Assembly: GCA_019454045.1 (NCBI GenBank)
Contig: SKCR01038144.1
Coordinates: 62,001-126,000 of the forward strand
DNA length: 64,000 nt
Reading direction: 5' to 3'
Origin: Zanthoxylum bungeanum
Taxonomy: Eukaryota > Streptophyta > Magnoliopsida > Sapindales > Rutaceae
Under the pieces are notes generated by a model, which made no database searches, was not told the DNA's origin, and saw only the letters and a program-made list of their open reading frames with translations. Position numbers and translations under genes: made by a program. Position 1 is the stretch's first letter, and each line of letters begins with the position of its first letter. Of the stretch, positions 47,152 through 58,870 are shown piece after piece.

Positions 47152-47385
47152 TCAAGAAGACTCTGCTTCAACTTCTGCTATGCTGCTCCCTGTGGTTTCA
47201 CCTACGGCGGCATCTCCTTCTAATGGTTGTACTTCTTTTGGTTTTGCAGGTCCTGGACCGGCCGATACCTTCACCATTGATGGACGTAGGAGCCTGTCGC
47301 CGAGTTTGAACCCCTTGCGGAATTCTTCAATAACCACGCCTTCTTCAAATTCTGTGGAATCCTCACGCATAATTGCTTCATGCAG
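47152..47385 (-). CDS. GrpE: GrpE exon 3
   Basis: 77 codons plus TGA (47152-47154). It carries the second half of the GrpE signature (LHEAIM), EEFRKGFKLGDRLLRPS and a variable tail. The acceptor TAACAG precedes it. Confidence 0.92.
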   Translation of the reverse strand: MHEAIMREDSTEFEEGVVIEEFRKGFKLGDRLLRPSMVKVSAGPGPAKPKEVQPLEGDAAVGETTGSSIAEVEAESS

Positions 47386-50300
47386 CTGTTACATGGAATT
47401 TCATCAGAGAATTGCCTTAATCATATTATCATCTAAGAAGACTTGGAGACAACTTAATAGGGGCACCTAGTTTTGACACTCTATGGCATGCAAACATGCA
47501 CAGAAAAATGAAGCTTTCATCTAGTTAAGCTGATGCTGTAGGTATTTCATTACACAAGAAGTTTTGTTAATTTACACTGTACCTTAGTAAAACTCACCCA
47601 GTTGGCTCAAATCAATCCAGACTTAGTTCGAGTTAAAAGCATATCCAGGTCTTCACAAAACTTGAATATACTTGAATAAGTTTTCGAGGAATTTCATCAA
47701 GTTCTCAGACTGAATTTCGAGCCAACTCGGGGTTTCAGCTGCATTAAGTGAGTAATAAATAGGACAATCATTGCAACAATTTAACTAAAATATAGATTCA
47801 TCCCACATCAGTATGATTGACCAACAAGAGATGCCATGTTTATTAGGACAAAGCATATCGTACAGAAATTTTTTAACAGCATCAGCAGTGTCTCTATTAA
47901 TAGGTTAATCTTACAAGGATCTGAGCCTGCACTATTAACTTCACTAAGCAGCATAACAATCACAAACATACACGCCTAATCCAAGTGAATAAGAAGCGTC
48001 GTCTTTTTCATTAAATGGTCCATTTCTATGCTTTAATAGCAATACACGAAAGTCCAGATATAAAGAATAAAAAATTTCATTTTCTTTTTTCGGCAAGGAA
48101 GCAAGTTTTTCATGCATACTTAAACATATAACTAGATAACTCACCAATGGATCAAAAGGATTCCCAACCGTCTCCACAGGAACGACACCAAGTGATCCTA
48201 GGATTTCCACTAATTGCTTATATATGCTCTGATAGCTGTTATTTATTTTTTCCTCTCCCTCAGTCTGCACCTTAATTTGAGTTTTAGCTCTCTCAAAATT
48301 ATCCAAAACTTGCAACAATCTCTCCACAACTTCTCCTTGAGCATTTGTTACCAGCGAAAGGCGTTCCCTCTCGGTCCTCTTACGAAAATTGTCAAAGTCT
48401 GCACTAATCCTAAGAGTACGATCCCTCTCTGCTGACAGTTCTTCAGACAACTTAACCACCTTACTCTCAAGATCAATTTTCTCATCTTCAATGGTTTTTA
48501 AGAAAGCCTCTATTTCAGCAGCTTTGGTATCATCATTACTAGCCAAAGCTTCTTTGTATGATTGGAGTTTTTCCATAATGAATGAAGTAGATGTTTCCTT
48601 GGCATCAGGGGTGTCATCGTCAGCAGCATCAGTGGTACCATCATCACTGGTACTATCTTCAACACCAATAGCACCATCAAAAGAATCCTGTTACACAAAT
48701 TTATTAGCATCATGAAGCTTGGAACGGATACATTACAATCTTATAATTGAGAGAAAAAGAAGATTTGCATCCGCCAATGGTACCAATCATTTTATTTAAG
48801 CCATAATGTTTGGAGATTTGGGGTGTCTAGCAGTATCAACACCATGCATAACAAATGCCACCTTCAAATGGTCCCAACATACAAGGGAAAATGGAGACAT
48901 GCATCTGCCAACGCTAACAAATTTTTTTATTTATGCCATAATTTTTGTGATTCAAGTCTAGCAGTATCAACATAACGTACAACAAATGCCACCTTCAAAT
49001 TGTCCAGATACTTGTTGCCTTCATTTTCTGTTATTTATAAAAGCAATTGCCCATATAGAGTTTTTCCCCCCTCATTTTATGTATTATTTTTGTTGTAATT
49101 TTTTTATTTCGTTAAAAGAATATGAGGCCATTGTAGAGTATGATTATGTATCCAATCCATAACAATTATCATGTGATCTTTCCAAAACAAGAAGTTATAG
49201 CACATATTATCTAGAAATAGAATTCCTTCCACTAAAATCACCAGTGAGGTTAGTTTCATACTTAAATGTATTGTATTCTTTACAAAAGTAGTAAATGCCA
49301 AAAGTGTTGGAAAACATGGTTATGAACAGTTCTCTCTTTTTTTCCCAAGTGATTCCATTTACTTTACTAGAAATACACTTAAAATTAACACAGCTGCCAT
49401 AACAGATTGGTAAGCATCATCATAGAAAGGTGGAAAAATATAAGATCAGTGTTTGCTGACCATCTGAGCATGAAATTCATCCTCTTCAACAATGGTTAGT
49501 ATCATGAAACTTGATAGTGATATCAGAACTAATGGCAAAAGATGTGGTCAAGGATAAAGGGAGAAAGAAGAGAGCATATGCTGCATATCAGAAGAGTATT
49601 CAATATGTAGGCTACGCTCTTATACAATCATGACAGAATCATCAACACTTGCCAAAATATGATATAGTATCTTACGGATCAAGTAATTGAAGTTGATAAA
49701 AGAAGATTTATATCCACTTGATAAATAACATGAACAAATACTTAAGCAGATGGATGAAGAGACAGAATCTGCTCATGAAGCAAAATAGGATTCATTTACT
49801 GATTTCTCTAGGGCCGGTCCTGAGTTTTTGGGTGCCCGGTGCGAAAGCTCAAAATATGCCCTTTTTTATTACGAAAACATATGTTTAAAAAAAATAATAT
49901 TTAACGAGGGCTGGAACCTAGTCGAAGCTGGGGGGCTAGGCCCTCACGCCCAAATTATATTACTTGAGAAAATATACAAAGGGGGGGACATAGTACCTAA
50001 ACCCCGACAATAAAAAATACAATCATATACAACCATTCCTAGCAAACCTCCTTGAAATTTCAACCTTTAAGAAATTGTCTTCTAGCATTTTTTGAAGCAA
50101 AATCATCAATTATATCATCATACTCCAAGTCTTCAATCTCATCATTTTCAATGCATAAGATTGCTAATCCATTTAGCCTATCTTGAATCATAGTGGTCCG
50201 CAAGTAAGATTTTAATAATTTCAATTTTGAAAAATTTCTTTCAATTTTGGTGCCCCTTAATTTTTGGGCCCTGGACAGTAGCCCTTGTGGCACTGTGCCA

Positions 50301-51444
50301 GGGCCGGCCCTGGATTTCTCTATAGTATTCCACCATCATTTTACCACAACTAGCAAAATTCATGAGACCGCAACTAATAAAAGTCATTATCTTCACCACC
50401 TAAATTCTAAAAGCATTATATATTTACTTTGTAAGCTGTCTGATAAAAAAAATCACGATGCATCCGGGTCGTACGCCCAACAAATTGTACAATTTTGACA
50501 ATGAAAAATCTAATATTCATCTCCCATATTGCCTTTCTGCTTATATTATATCGTTCAGTAAAAAGCACTTCACCCGTTTTTTTTTTTTGAATCTAGGCAT
50601 GGTTAGTTTTTTCCCACTAACCAATCATGTTACAACTTTTAAATAGACTTAGCTGACAAATGTAATTTTTATGCGACTACTTGTAGTTCTCAGTTTTAAT
50701 TTCAAGTATAAAGGTAAAAATATGAATATAATATTGTACTTTAAATCTAAAAGTTGAGATTATGTCAACTCTACAGGAGTACAATCCCTGAGAGTATTAG
50801 ATTAGATTAAAAAAAAAAAGTGTCAAAAGGAAATTCAATAAGAAACACCAAATTGGCACAAAAGTTAATCTCGCAGATTCTAAACCCATTATTACATATC
50901 AATCCATTACTTTTCTTCCTATTCACCCAAGGTGGGATTATTCTAAAACCAAATTTCCTTGCTTCAATTAAATTAACAGATTAAAATTCTCCCACCATAC
51001 AACTTACATTGCGGGTCAATGAGCTATTAACCTCTTTCAATGCTACAACTGGAGATATCAACTCTATAAATCACTAAAAGCTTTGTGTTCTTACTGGAAA
51101 AAAAATATTTTTTATTCTAAAAATTAGAAATTCGGCTAAAAGAAATCTAAATATAAAGAAGATATTGAATAAAGTACCTCGATTTCTGGTTCCTGAATTT
51201 TCTGTTCGGTTTCAGTGGTTTCAGTTTCTCCATTTGAAGCTAAAGGAGTGAGCTTTACGAACCGCAGGTACTGAACACTTGCGAACCGGAGAGAATTTGA
51301 CAGAGGATGAAGTCTGCTGCTACTTATTTGTCGTTGTCGGAAGGAAAGACAAGTGGGTTTCGGAGATTTCAAGGAAACGGAGGCTGCACGAGTCGCGGGA
51401 AAATAAGGAGCCTGAAACGGCGCTGTTTTGATGACAGCGGCCAT
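47152..51444 (-). CDS. GrpE: Chloroplast-type GrpE co-chaperone (three exons)
   Basis: Coding exons 51178-51444, 48145-48687 and 47152-47385 (minus strand), all phase 0, give 347 codons. Donors are GT (GTAC at 51177, GTGAGT at 48144) and acceptors CAG. Residues 1-72 lack Asp and Glu and are rich in Ala, Ser, Pro and Arg, as expected of a plastid transit peptide. Residues about 90-125 are an acidic linker. From about 127 follows a long charged helix (coiled coil), then ADFDNFRKR (185-193) and LLQVLDNFERA (213-223). The GrpE signature NPFDPLLHEAIM spans the exon 2/3 junction (265-276), and the C-terminal beta domain ends LLRPSMVKVS (302-311). GrpE drives ADP release from stromal Hsp70. A mitochondrial target is less likely given the transit region. 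No broken residue is seen. Intron 1 carries an hAT insertion. Confidence 0.93.
47386..48144 (-). other. GrpE intron 2
   Basis: 759 bp, GTGAGT...CAG. No element recognised inside it. Confidence 0.85.
48145..48687 (-). CDS. GrpE: GrpE exon 2
   Basis: 181 codons: acidic linker, dimerising coiled coil and four-helix-bundle region, ending NPFDPL. Phase 0 at both ends. Confidence 0.93.
48766..49005. repeat. Diverged intronic tandem duplication
   Basis: 48766-48874 and 48900-49005 align through TGCATC-GCCAA, TTTAT-TA-GCCATAAT, TCTAGCAGTATCAACA and ACAAATGCCACCTTCAAA. The offset is about 132 bases, and roughly a tenth to a fifth of positions differ. Confidence 0.8.
49809..50312 (-). mobile_element. 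hAT deletion derivative in GrpE intron 1
   Basis: A perfect 8-bp TSD GATTTCTC (49801-49808 and 50313-50320) bounds termini TAGGGCCGGTCCTGAG and, inverted, CAGGGCCGGCCCTGGCAC. It is 504 bp and keeps a piece of the transposase C-terminus. Confidence 0.88.
50060..50293 (-). pseudogene. hAT transposase dimerisation-domain remnant
   Basis: About 77 codons read RNFSKLKLLKSYLRTTM, then RLNGLAILCIENDEIEDLEY and DDFASKNARR. This is the C-terminal hAT dimerisation region found in plant TTF-type zinc-finger/hAT transposases. The zinc finger and catalytic parts are missing, so it is inactive. Confidence 0.75.
51178..51444 (-). CDS. GrpE: GrpE exon 1
   Basis: 89 codons from ATG (51442-51444). Transit peptide (MAAVIKTAPFQAPYF start) and the beginning of the acidic linker. 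The same frame opens at this first ATG, and no upstream in-frame alternative is needed. Confidence 0.9.
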
Positions 51445-51877
51445 GGCAAATACCCAGATAAGGAGGTGCGATGCAAAGAGAGTGGGTGGAAAGTAAGGCG
51501 AGTGAGTTGTGAGGTAAATTCAAAGAGTAATTGTTGTATTCTTTGAACCGTTGGATGGAATTTTGTGCATTTTAATTGTACGGTGGAGATTTGACCTTAG
51601 GAAAATAGTTCGGGAAAATACATAAAACGGAAATTGATTAGTTAAGAAAGGACCGTAGTCAATTAAAGATTATTTTCAAATTTTGGTCATTTTATTTTTA
51701 ATCTATTGTTTTTTATAATACTTTTATACAAAAAAAAAATAGTAAATAATAATAATTTAATATCGATTTTGGGTCGATCCGATCTCTAACATGTTGTCCT
51801 CTACCATCCCGAGTCAAAGAGTCGAGCCAGATTTTTAAATATTAATTAAAAGTCATATTAGTAAAGAAAGGAAAAGA
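51445..51877 (-). other. Upstream region of GrpE
   Basis: Presumed 5' UTR and promoter. I see no convincing TATA box. A segment at 51755-51830 resembles 44950-45025 (shared CGATCC/ATCTCTAA, then GTCGAGCCAG-like), a dispersed repeat end. Confidence 0.4.
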
Positions 51878-52150
51878 CTGTGGATGGTTATCAGAAACCA
51901 CGATAGGGAAGTGGTAGTTGCTGGATTAAGCAATACAAGATTCTATGGTGATGTTGCTGTTTCTGAAGTTGAAACACTCAGTTTTGACCAAATGTACTTG
52001 TGAATATAAACTTGAATCATTTGATTATGGAATCTGATTGTCAAGATGCGGTAGATTTGAATGACAGTAGGTTTGAAATTTTTTATAAATAGAATAAGGA
52101 GAAACTATCAAGATTGGAAAGTTCTCAGGTTATCATCTTTAGAGAGGTAG
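51878..52150 (+). pseudogene. RNase H-like (RVT_3 type) coding remnant
   Basis: The plus-strand reading from 51887 gives VIRNHDREVVVAGLSNTRFY, then VSEVETLSF, a stop, and in a nearby frame NHLIMESDCQDAVDLND. This is the pattern of plant RNase H-like domains found in LINE-derived and domesticated proteins: a beta-strand pair with VIRNH, then an AExxAL-like helix, then a VESDCxxxV strand. It is short, with no start and at least one stop. It is probably a decayed non-LTR retrotransposon piece or processed fragment. Confidence 0.5.
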
Positions 52151-53141
52151 TTTCGCCCACAAACTCGTAAAAACTCGCCCGCAATGGGTATGATTTACTG
52201 GATATTTAAGCAGATTTGATATGAATTTGATAAATTAAAACAAAACATCTTGCTTGTTTAGTACGAATTTGATAATTAAGCAAAACCCGCAAATACCCGC
52301 CGCGGGTATCCGCTACCCGCAAACTTAAATTTTTTGTTTTATATTTTTAAGGTAAAGAAAATCCACTCATATAAAAACGACTTACATTATGTAGTTAACT
52401 ATATCATTTTTTGAATTGATTCTGGTCTTGTATTGGTTTAATATGGAGTTAATCATTTTTTGAATTGTTTTTGATCTAGTATTCTGTTTAATATTTGCGA
52501 CTTCATATTAACTTCAAACCCAACTTCATTGACATGTGAAGAAATTATAGATGGTTTAATATTATGTTTAATTTAGTTTTCATATTATAGATGAAGAATA
52601 TTTTATCATGAGAAATATATTTTTATATGATATTTTCAAAACCCGCAAAAAATTCGCTGGGTACCAATGCAAGTTTGGTAATTTATTTACATATGCAAAT
52701 GCGACTTTAATAATGACAAATCCGTATCAAATCCTACCCACTGTGATTCCTAGCCGTATGTTTAGATATATAGCTAAAATAACTACTGATGCAGTTAATA
52801 CAAAAAAAAAAAAAAGATGGTGGGGTTCCCCATATTATATAAACCTGTCATTCCATTTTCCTTTTATTTTTTTAATAAAAAAATTCAGAAACATATGGGC
52901 TTTTACCCATTTCCCAATATGTTGTATCGGGCTGGCGAAGCCTAAAAGTAGAAGTCAAAGGCCAGGCTTGGTTTCCACTCGTGTTTGGAAAGAAATGAGT
53001 GGAGCTTTTAACACTTCACAAAACTTCTAACTACACTCCATTGTACATTTATTTCCAAAAATAGCCCCACATCAAAACGTACGCCAACAGAGGATCACTT
53101 TCATTGGCCCTAATGAGGCCATGCAGTTCACAAACTAGAAT
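52151..53141. other. Intergenic with CCCGC-rich repeat traces
   Basis: 52155-52325 and 52635-52750 contain AACCCGCAAA and TACCCGC motifs reminiscent of plant hAT MITE arms. Paired termini and a TSD could not be established. No supported gene. Confidence 0.4.
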
Positions 53142-53149
53142 GCCCTGCA

Positions 53150-53458
53150 TAGGTCCGGCCGCGGTTTTAGAACCGACTGTTCCTCAAAAAGAGGAATCAA
53201 AATCGAATCGTAAAATTATGATTTTGGTTTTGAATTGTATTAATAAAAAAATTAATATAAATTGAATTAGTTTTAATTAAATTAAAAATATTACTATAGA
53301 AATCTCAACATAATCATAATATTCATGGTTAAATTTCATACTTCATTAATTCATTATTAAATTTTATTTTATTTTATTTTTTACTGTTTCAGAATCGGAA
53401 CTACCGGTTCCTAGAACCGGAGATTCCAGGCGGTTCTGATTAACCGCGACCGGGCCTA
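53150..53458. mobile_element. hAT-type MITE
   Basis: 309 bp with termini TAGGTCCGGCCGCGGTT and, inverted, TAGGCCCGGTCGCGGTT. The 8-bp TSD is GCCCTGCA / GCTCTGCA (53142-53149 and 53459-53466, one mismatch). The arms contain GAACCG motifs, and there is no coding. Confidence 0.82.
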
Positions 53459-53466
53459 GCTCTGCA

Positions 53467-53709
53467 GCTATTAATAGTGATTTTTCTCATTTTATCTCAC
53501 ACTCCCACTCCAATCCACCCTACCCACGTTGCCTTGAGGGGATTAGTCTCCAAAACTTAACGAGAACTATCCCCTTGGAGACGAGAAATATTTGTGTGGA
53601 ATGTGCATATTGATGACATGATATATCCATCTACTAGTGTTTCTACATATATACATTAAGTTTGAAATTAATCAATAATAATAAAGAGAGAAAATTATTG
53701 ATTAATTCA
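53467..53709. other. Intergenic, nothing recognised
   Basis: Short spacer with an imperfect hairpin (GGGGATTAGTCTCCAA then CCCCTTGGAGACGAG). Confidence 0.4.
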
Positions 53710-53992
53710 TGTTATGTATTCATTGGACGTGTTAATTTGGCCAGCCCCACATAAGTTTTTTTTCCTTAGAGATAACTTTATCAAGTTTCAAAATTCAAAA
53801 TCATTAGAACCCAACAAAAGGTTTACAACGATATATCTTCTTAAAACATATTTTTTATGTTATGATCTATTTGTCCCATTAGTTAAGTATGAGATTGACT
53901 AGTACTTTAAAAGCCCATAAGCTCTATCTCCTTACAAGTCGGTTTTTAAGGATGAGTTATACCTTTGGTTTATAACAAGTGGTATCAGAGCC
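53710..53992 (+). mobile_element. TRIM/copia-type LTR with primer-binding site
   Basis: A PBS TGGTATCAGAGCC (53980-53992) follows, two bases on, a segment ending TTATAACA (53977). The likely start is TGTTATGTATTC at 53710 (about 268 bp), containing ACAAGTCGGTTTTTAAGGATG. The start is inferred. No second LTR is found. Confidence 0.55.
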
Positions 53993-54671
53993 AACACTAT
54001 GTTTTCTAGTTGCAATTGTCCCACGCAGGAATTAACACTGTTATTGAAATATTCGACCGAGACTAGACAGACTAATATAAAAAGCTAGCATGTGTGATGC
54101 GAATCCAACAAGAACTATGCCTTGCGAACAAGTTAATTTACAAACTAGGAAAGCCAATTGACTAGTTTGTAACCCTAAGACCCGTTAAGAACAATGCCCA
54201 ATAACCCTAGTTGCAAGGTAATGCCACAAGGTATGCAAATCCCCTGATGAGTTTAAGTTCTAAAAATCAAGAATACAAGAGGATACTTTCTCACGAAAGA
54301 ATTGAATCTTTATTATTGCATGAGTCCCTTAAAACAAATAAAAAAGTCATTTATATAGTAAAATCCTAATCTACTCAATATATCAACAAATATAATTCCT
54401 AATCTAATCATGATTAACCCTCTTATGCATGGCCAAACACATAGTAAACCCTAGTTCACACCAAGTATGAGTTATGCACACGCTATCTACTTTAACTAAG
54501 GGCCTTAATTAAAAAAAGTCCAGCCCTTTACATATAATTGATAAACTGAAATAAAGAAATAACATTACGGTTTAAACAAACAGCCTAACACATGTCCAAG
54601 ACAAGTGGACATTCAATCCAACGCTTGAATCAATGTAACCAATGGAGGTTCCTCATGTGACAAGTCCATCT
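53993..54671 (-). other. 3' non-coding end, probably LTR, of the gypsy fragment
   Basis: On the minus strand this lies downstream of the pol stop. A candidate LTR start TGTTAGGCTG is at 54590 and a TATA-like ACTATATAAATG at about 54350-54360. Boundaries are unproven. Confidence 0.4.
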
Positions 54672-55540
54672 TCATTGTTGTTGAAGCACTGATGTTCCCT
54701 TTGGTATCTTGGCCATTGTCTCCTTAATAAGCCCAATCATCACTTCCTTTATTTTCTTCGCCATAGATTTTGTGATAAATCCCTCTGGTACAAGCAATGT
54801 ATCATTTACTTGTTGATCATCTTGAACATTGCCTTGAACCGCATCATTGCCCCACTCCTCAAAAGGATTCGTCTCCGAATCTGCACCAAACAAAGATAAG
54901 TCAGCAATATTAAATGTAGTAGAAACTTGGTACTCACATGGGTGATCCACTTTATATGTATTATCATTGATCTTTACAAGAATTTGAAATGGGTCATCTC
55001 CCCGTTGTAACAACTTAGATTTCCTTTGTTGGGGAAACCATTCCTTGTGAAAATGCACCCAAACCCAATCTCTTGGTTCCAATTGCACACGTCTTCTACC
55101 TTGGTTGGATTTAGATGCATAAATCTTATTCTTCCGCTCAATATGTAAGTGTGCTTCTCGTGAATCTGCATCACAAGCTTGACCTTCCACTTTCTATCTA
55201 AATTTACTCTATCATCAATAAGTAAAGGTATAAGATCCATAAAAGTTAGTGGATTAAAGTCATACACGATCTGAAATGGAGAGTAGGAAGTAGTAGAATG
55301 AATGCTCATATTGTATACAAACTCTATGAATGATAAACAATCTTCCCAAGACTTTAAATTCTTTTGGACAATAGTACACAAGAGTTGTGATAAGGTCCTA
55401 TTAAGTACTTCAGTTTGACCATCTGTCTGTGGATGAAAAGTAGTAAAAAATAATAACTTAGTTCCTAACTTACTCCACAAAACCTTCTTAAAGTAGCTAA
55501 GGAATTTAACATCATGATTAGAAACTAGGTATACTATAGA
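54672..55540 (-). pseudogene. Ty3/gypsy integrase C-terminal region
   Basis: From 55540 leftwards the minus strand reads [12 protein letters not shown], then (54974-55480) [20 protein letters not shown] and [15 protein letters not shown], the distal integrase core. In a shifted frame (54672-55190) it reads [37 protein letters not shown] and TTFNIADLS, the post-integrase tail of plant gypsy pol. The HPQTDGQTE block includes the catalytic glutamate region. It is cut at 55540 by an LTR insertion. Confidence 0.83.
55506..55540. repeat. 35-bp gypsy-derived segment, copy 1
   Basis: Identical to 59386-59420. It ends at the start of the U-type LTR in both places. Confidence 0.9.
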
Positions 55541-56690
55541 TGTTGAGATTGGTGCTCAGAGAGCCAATTTATTTTGTATTTCCCTGTAAATACTTATGTA
55601 AACTTTTTATTATGAATAAAATAAGCAGTCTCTATAATATAATATCTCTTTATATACGGTAAAGACGTAATTGACCTTAGAATGATTAGTTATGATACAG
55701 TTACAAAAGTGTCGCAACTGACATTGAGTTGTATCATAACAATATCATTTCTTTAACAGTTTTTGGTCAAAGTTTACAATACTTGGTCAGTAAGTAAACT
55801 GGCTGAGACCGGTACATGTCGTATATTAGAATCTTGGATTTCAATGGTAGATTCTCAATTAACTATGAGTCTTAGAGACTCATATAGACATGTAGGTATT
55901 TATATCGGATAAACATTGAACAACTCACTGAAGTCCAATGTCAATAAAAATCTTCTCGGGTTGAGTAACATAGTGATTCTTTGACTTTAGATGCCACTGT
56001 AGATATATGAGATATCCTCCACACTTTGATGGCAGTCATGTCATCAACCTATTTAGGTCAGACCACCGCTTGTTCGTTGTGTGTGGACTGATCCTCAGGA
56101 TATCATGTGTGTGTCAAGATAGAATATGTCAGCTCTGTGTACAGAGCATATGTATTCAATATGGGATTAGCAATCTGTTAAATCCATGGGCCCGTGGTAC
56201 ACTGTAAAGTGAGTTCTAAGTGTTATTAAGAGATTGCTAATAGATCGTTGACGAGATTATACCTATACAGATTTGACCTTCATATCTATATCTTTTGGAT
56301 AAATTCGAATACCCGTGACATGAGGATTATACGTATGCAATGACCTCGACCTGTATCGTACAACGAGTTTATTTGAGGTCGTCCTAATTTACGGGTGGGT
56401 AGATTATGGACATGAAATTGGATTTTATGACGGATATGCCTGAACCTAGAGAGTCTTACTAATGAAATATACTCGTAGAGCACTAGGGGCAATTTTTATG
56501 AATAATATCGATTATTTATAAATCATTTACAGTTAAACGAAAGATACATGCTTAGTAGGCCTTTCGATCATTTCCTAATTAATATGTATTTGTATTTAAT
56601 ATATGATTTTATTAAATACAATGAATTAATTGTCAAATTATGATATTTGACATATATCATTATATACACTACAAGAAAACTGCCAAATAG

Positions 56691-57225
56691 CGACGGAAAA
56701 ATCCGTAGCTAATTCGTCGCTAATAGGCCATTAGCGACGGAATAGCGACGGAAAAATTCCGTCTCTATTTTGTTGGTCGCAAAAAAATAGCGACGGAAAT
56801 ATATCATCCGTCGCTAAAGTTAGCGACGGATGGAAATTCCGTCTCTATATAGCGACAGAATGTCCGTCTCTAATTAGAGACGGTTAGTATTCCGTCGCTA
56901 AATAGCAACGGAAAATTTCGTTTCTAATTAGAGACGGAATTTCCATCCGTCGCTATTTAGCGACGGAAATTCCGTTTCTATAATTTTTTTGAAAAAAAAA
57001 ATTAAAAACTGAAATTTTAAAATTTTAGATAGGCGGGAAATTTAAAATTTTAAAAATATTAGCGACGGAATATTTCCGTAGCTATTCCGTAGCTATAAAT
57101 TTTTTTTGAAAAAAAATTAAAAATTTTAAAATTTTAGAGAGGCGGGAAATTTAAAATTTTAAAATTTTGAAAATATTTAACAACGGAATATTTCCGTAGC
57201 TATTCCGTAGCTATATTTTTTTTTT
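56691..57225. repeat. CACTA-2 left subterminal repeat array
   Basis: Units TAGCGACGGAA and GAAATTCCGTCTCTA in both orientations. Three larger repeats of TATTTCCGTAGCTATTCCG with an adjacent TTTTAGAGAGGCGGGAAAT motif extend to 57290. Confidence 0.85.
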
Positions 57226-57879
57226 TTTGAAAAAAAAATAAAAACGAAAATTTTAAAATTTTAGAGAGGCGGGAAATTTAAAATTTTAAAAATATATGAA
57301 ACTTTTAAAATTTTAAACTTTAAATAGAAATGAAAATTTTATAATTTTAGAAAAGAAAAAATTTAAAATTTTAGAAAGGAAATTTTTTTTAAATTTTAGA
57401 GAGGTTGGAAATTTAATAATTATATAGATATGAAAAATTTATAAATTGTAGAGATATTAAATTTTAAAATTTTAGATAAGGGAAAATTTTAAAATTTTGA
57501 ATGGTATAAAATTTTAAAAAGTGGATTTTTTTAATTGTTATATATACATCTTAAATTATACAAGTTACCGTAATGTCCACCGCGAGCTTCGACACACCAC
57601 CATCCATTTACGAAACGTCCACCGTTTGTTTCTTAAGAAATTTTAAAAGAGGGGATAAGAAAATGAGAAATTGATAATGAGAGTTGAGGTATGAAAAATT
57701 TGATGGTATATGAAATTGAGTAAGAAAATTTGGATGGTGTATTGGAGTTGAGAGTTAAAAAGATTATGATGTATATATAGAGGAAAAAAAATAAGAGAAG
57801 CGGGAAAATTTGTAAATTTTGTATACTTTTGAAATTTTCACAAGGTGGGAAATTTTTTGAAATTTGACGAAAATTAGCG

Positions 57880-58870
57880 ACGGAATAGATATTCCGTTTC
57901 TATTTAGAGACGGAAAAATCCGTCTCTATTTTTTTAAAAAAAAAAAAGTGGTGCCGAAAGAAATAAAGTTTGGGGGGATTGAAAATTTTAAAAATTAGCG
58001 ACGGAATAGAAACGGAACAATTCCGTTTCTAATTAACAAAAAAATTAAAATAAAAATAAAATTTAAAATTAGCGACGGAATTGAAATTCCGTTTCTAATT
58101 AGCGACAGATTTTGAATTCCGTTTCTAATTAGCGACGGATTAGAGACGGAAAATTCCGTTTCTAATTAACAAAAAATTAAAATAAAAATAAAATTAAAGA
58201 TTAGAAACGGAATTGAAATTCCGTTTCTAATTAGCGACGGAATATCAATTCCGTTTCTAATTAGCGACGGAACAATCCGTTTCTAATTAATAAAAAAATA
58301 AAAAATAATTTAAATTAAAATTAGCGACGGAATTGAAATTCCGTTTCTAATTAGAGACGGAATTTGAATTCCGTTTCTAATTAGAGACGGATTAGCGACG
58401 GAAAAATTCCGTTTCTAATTAACAAAAAAATTAACAAAAAAATTTAAAATAAAAATAAAAATAAGATTAGAAACGGAATTGAAATTCCGTTTCTAATTAG
58501 CTACGGAATTGAAATTCCGTTTCTAATTAGAGACGGAATATTAATTCCGTTTCTAATTAGCGACGGAACAATTCCGTTTCTAATTAATAAAAAAAAAAAA
58601 AATTAAAAATAAATTAAAATTAGCGACGGAATTGAAATTCCGTTTCTAATTAGAGACGGAATTTGAATTCCGTTTCTAATTAGCGACGGATTAGCGACGG
58701 AAAAATTCCGTTTCTAAACAAAATTAGCGACGGAATAGTAATCCGTCTCTAATTAGCGACGGATTTTCATTTCCGTCTCTAATTTAGAGATGAAATTTTT
58801 TTGTCGCTAAATTCCGTCCCTAATATCATTATCCGTTTCAATTCCGTCTCAATTCCGTCGCTACATTTTG
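57880..58870. repeat. CACTA-2 right subterminal palindrome array
   Basis: About a kilobase of near-tandem short palindromes such as GGAATTGAAATTCCG, joined by TTTCTAATTAG and AT-rich AACAAAAAAATTAAAATAAA spacers. A superimposed higher-order period of roughly 130-160 bp recurs at 58080, 58205, 58320, 58470 and 58620. Confidence 0.88.

Larger units (their letters stand above)
48688..51177 (-). other. GrpE intron 1
   Basis: 2490 bp, GTAC...ACAG. It contains a diverged tandem duplication near the 3' end (48766-49005) and a 504-bp hAT insertion (49809-50312). Confidence 0.85.

Noticed and set aside
47102..47470. Plus-strand ORF of 122 codons
   Set aside because: It is the antisense shadow of GrpE exon 3, which has splice sites and a conserved family match on the other strand.
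48389..48715. Plus-strand serine-rich ORF
   Set aside because: Antisense of GrpE exon 2; low-complexity serine content reflects the coding of the opposite strand.
52155..52760. A further hAT MITE with CCCGC arms
   Set aside because: Arms are suggestive, but I could not pair termini or find an 8-bp TSD, so no bounded element is claimed.
57880..58870. Direct repeats with spacers resembling a CRISPR array
   Set aside because: Units are palindromic, variable in length and spacing, lie inside CACTA termini with a TSD, and the genome is a plant.
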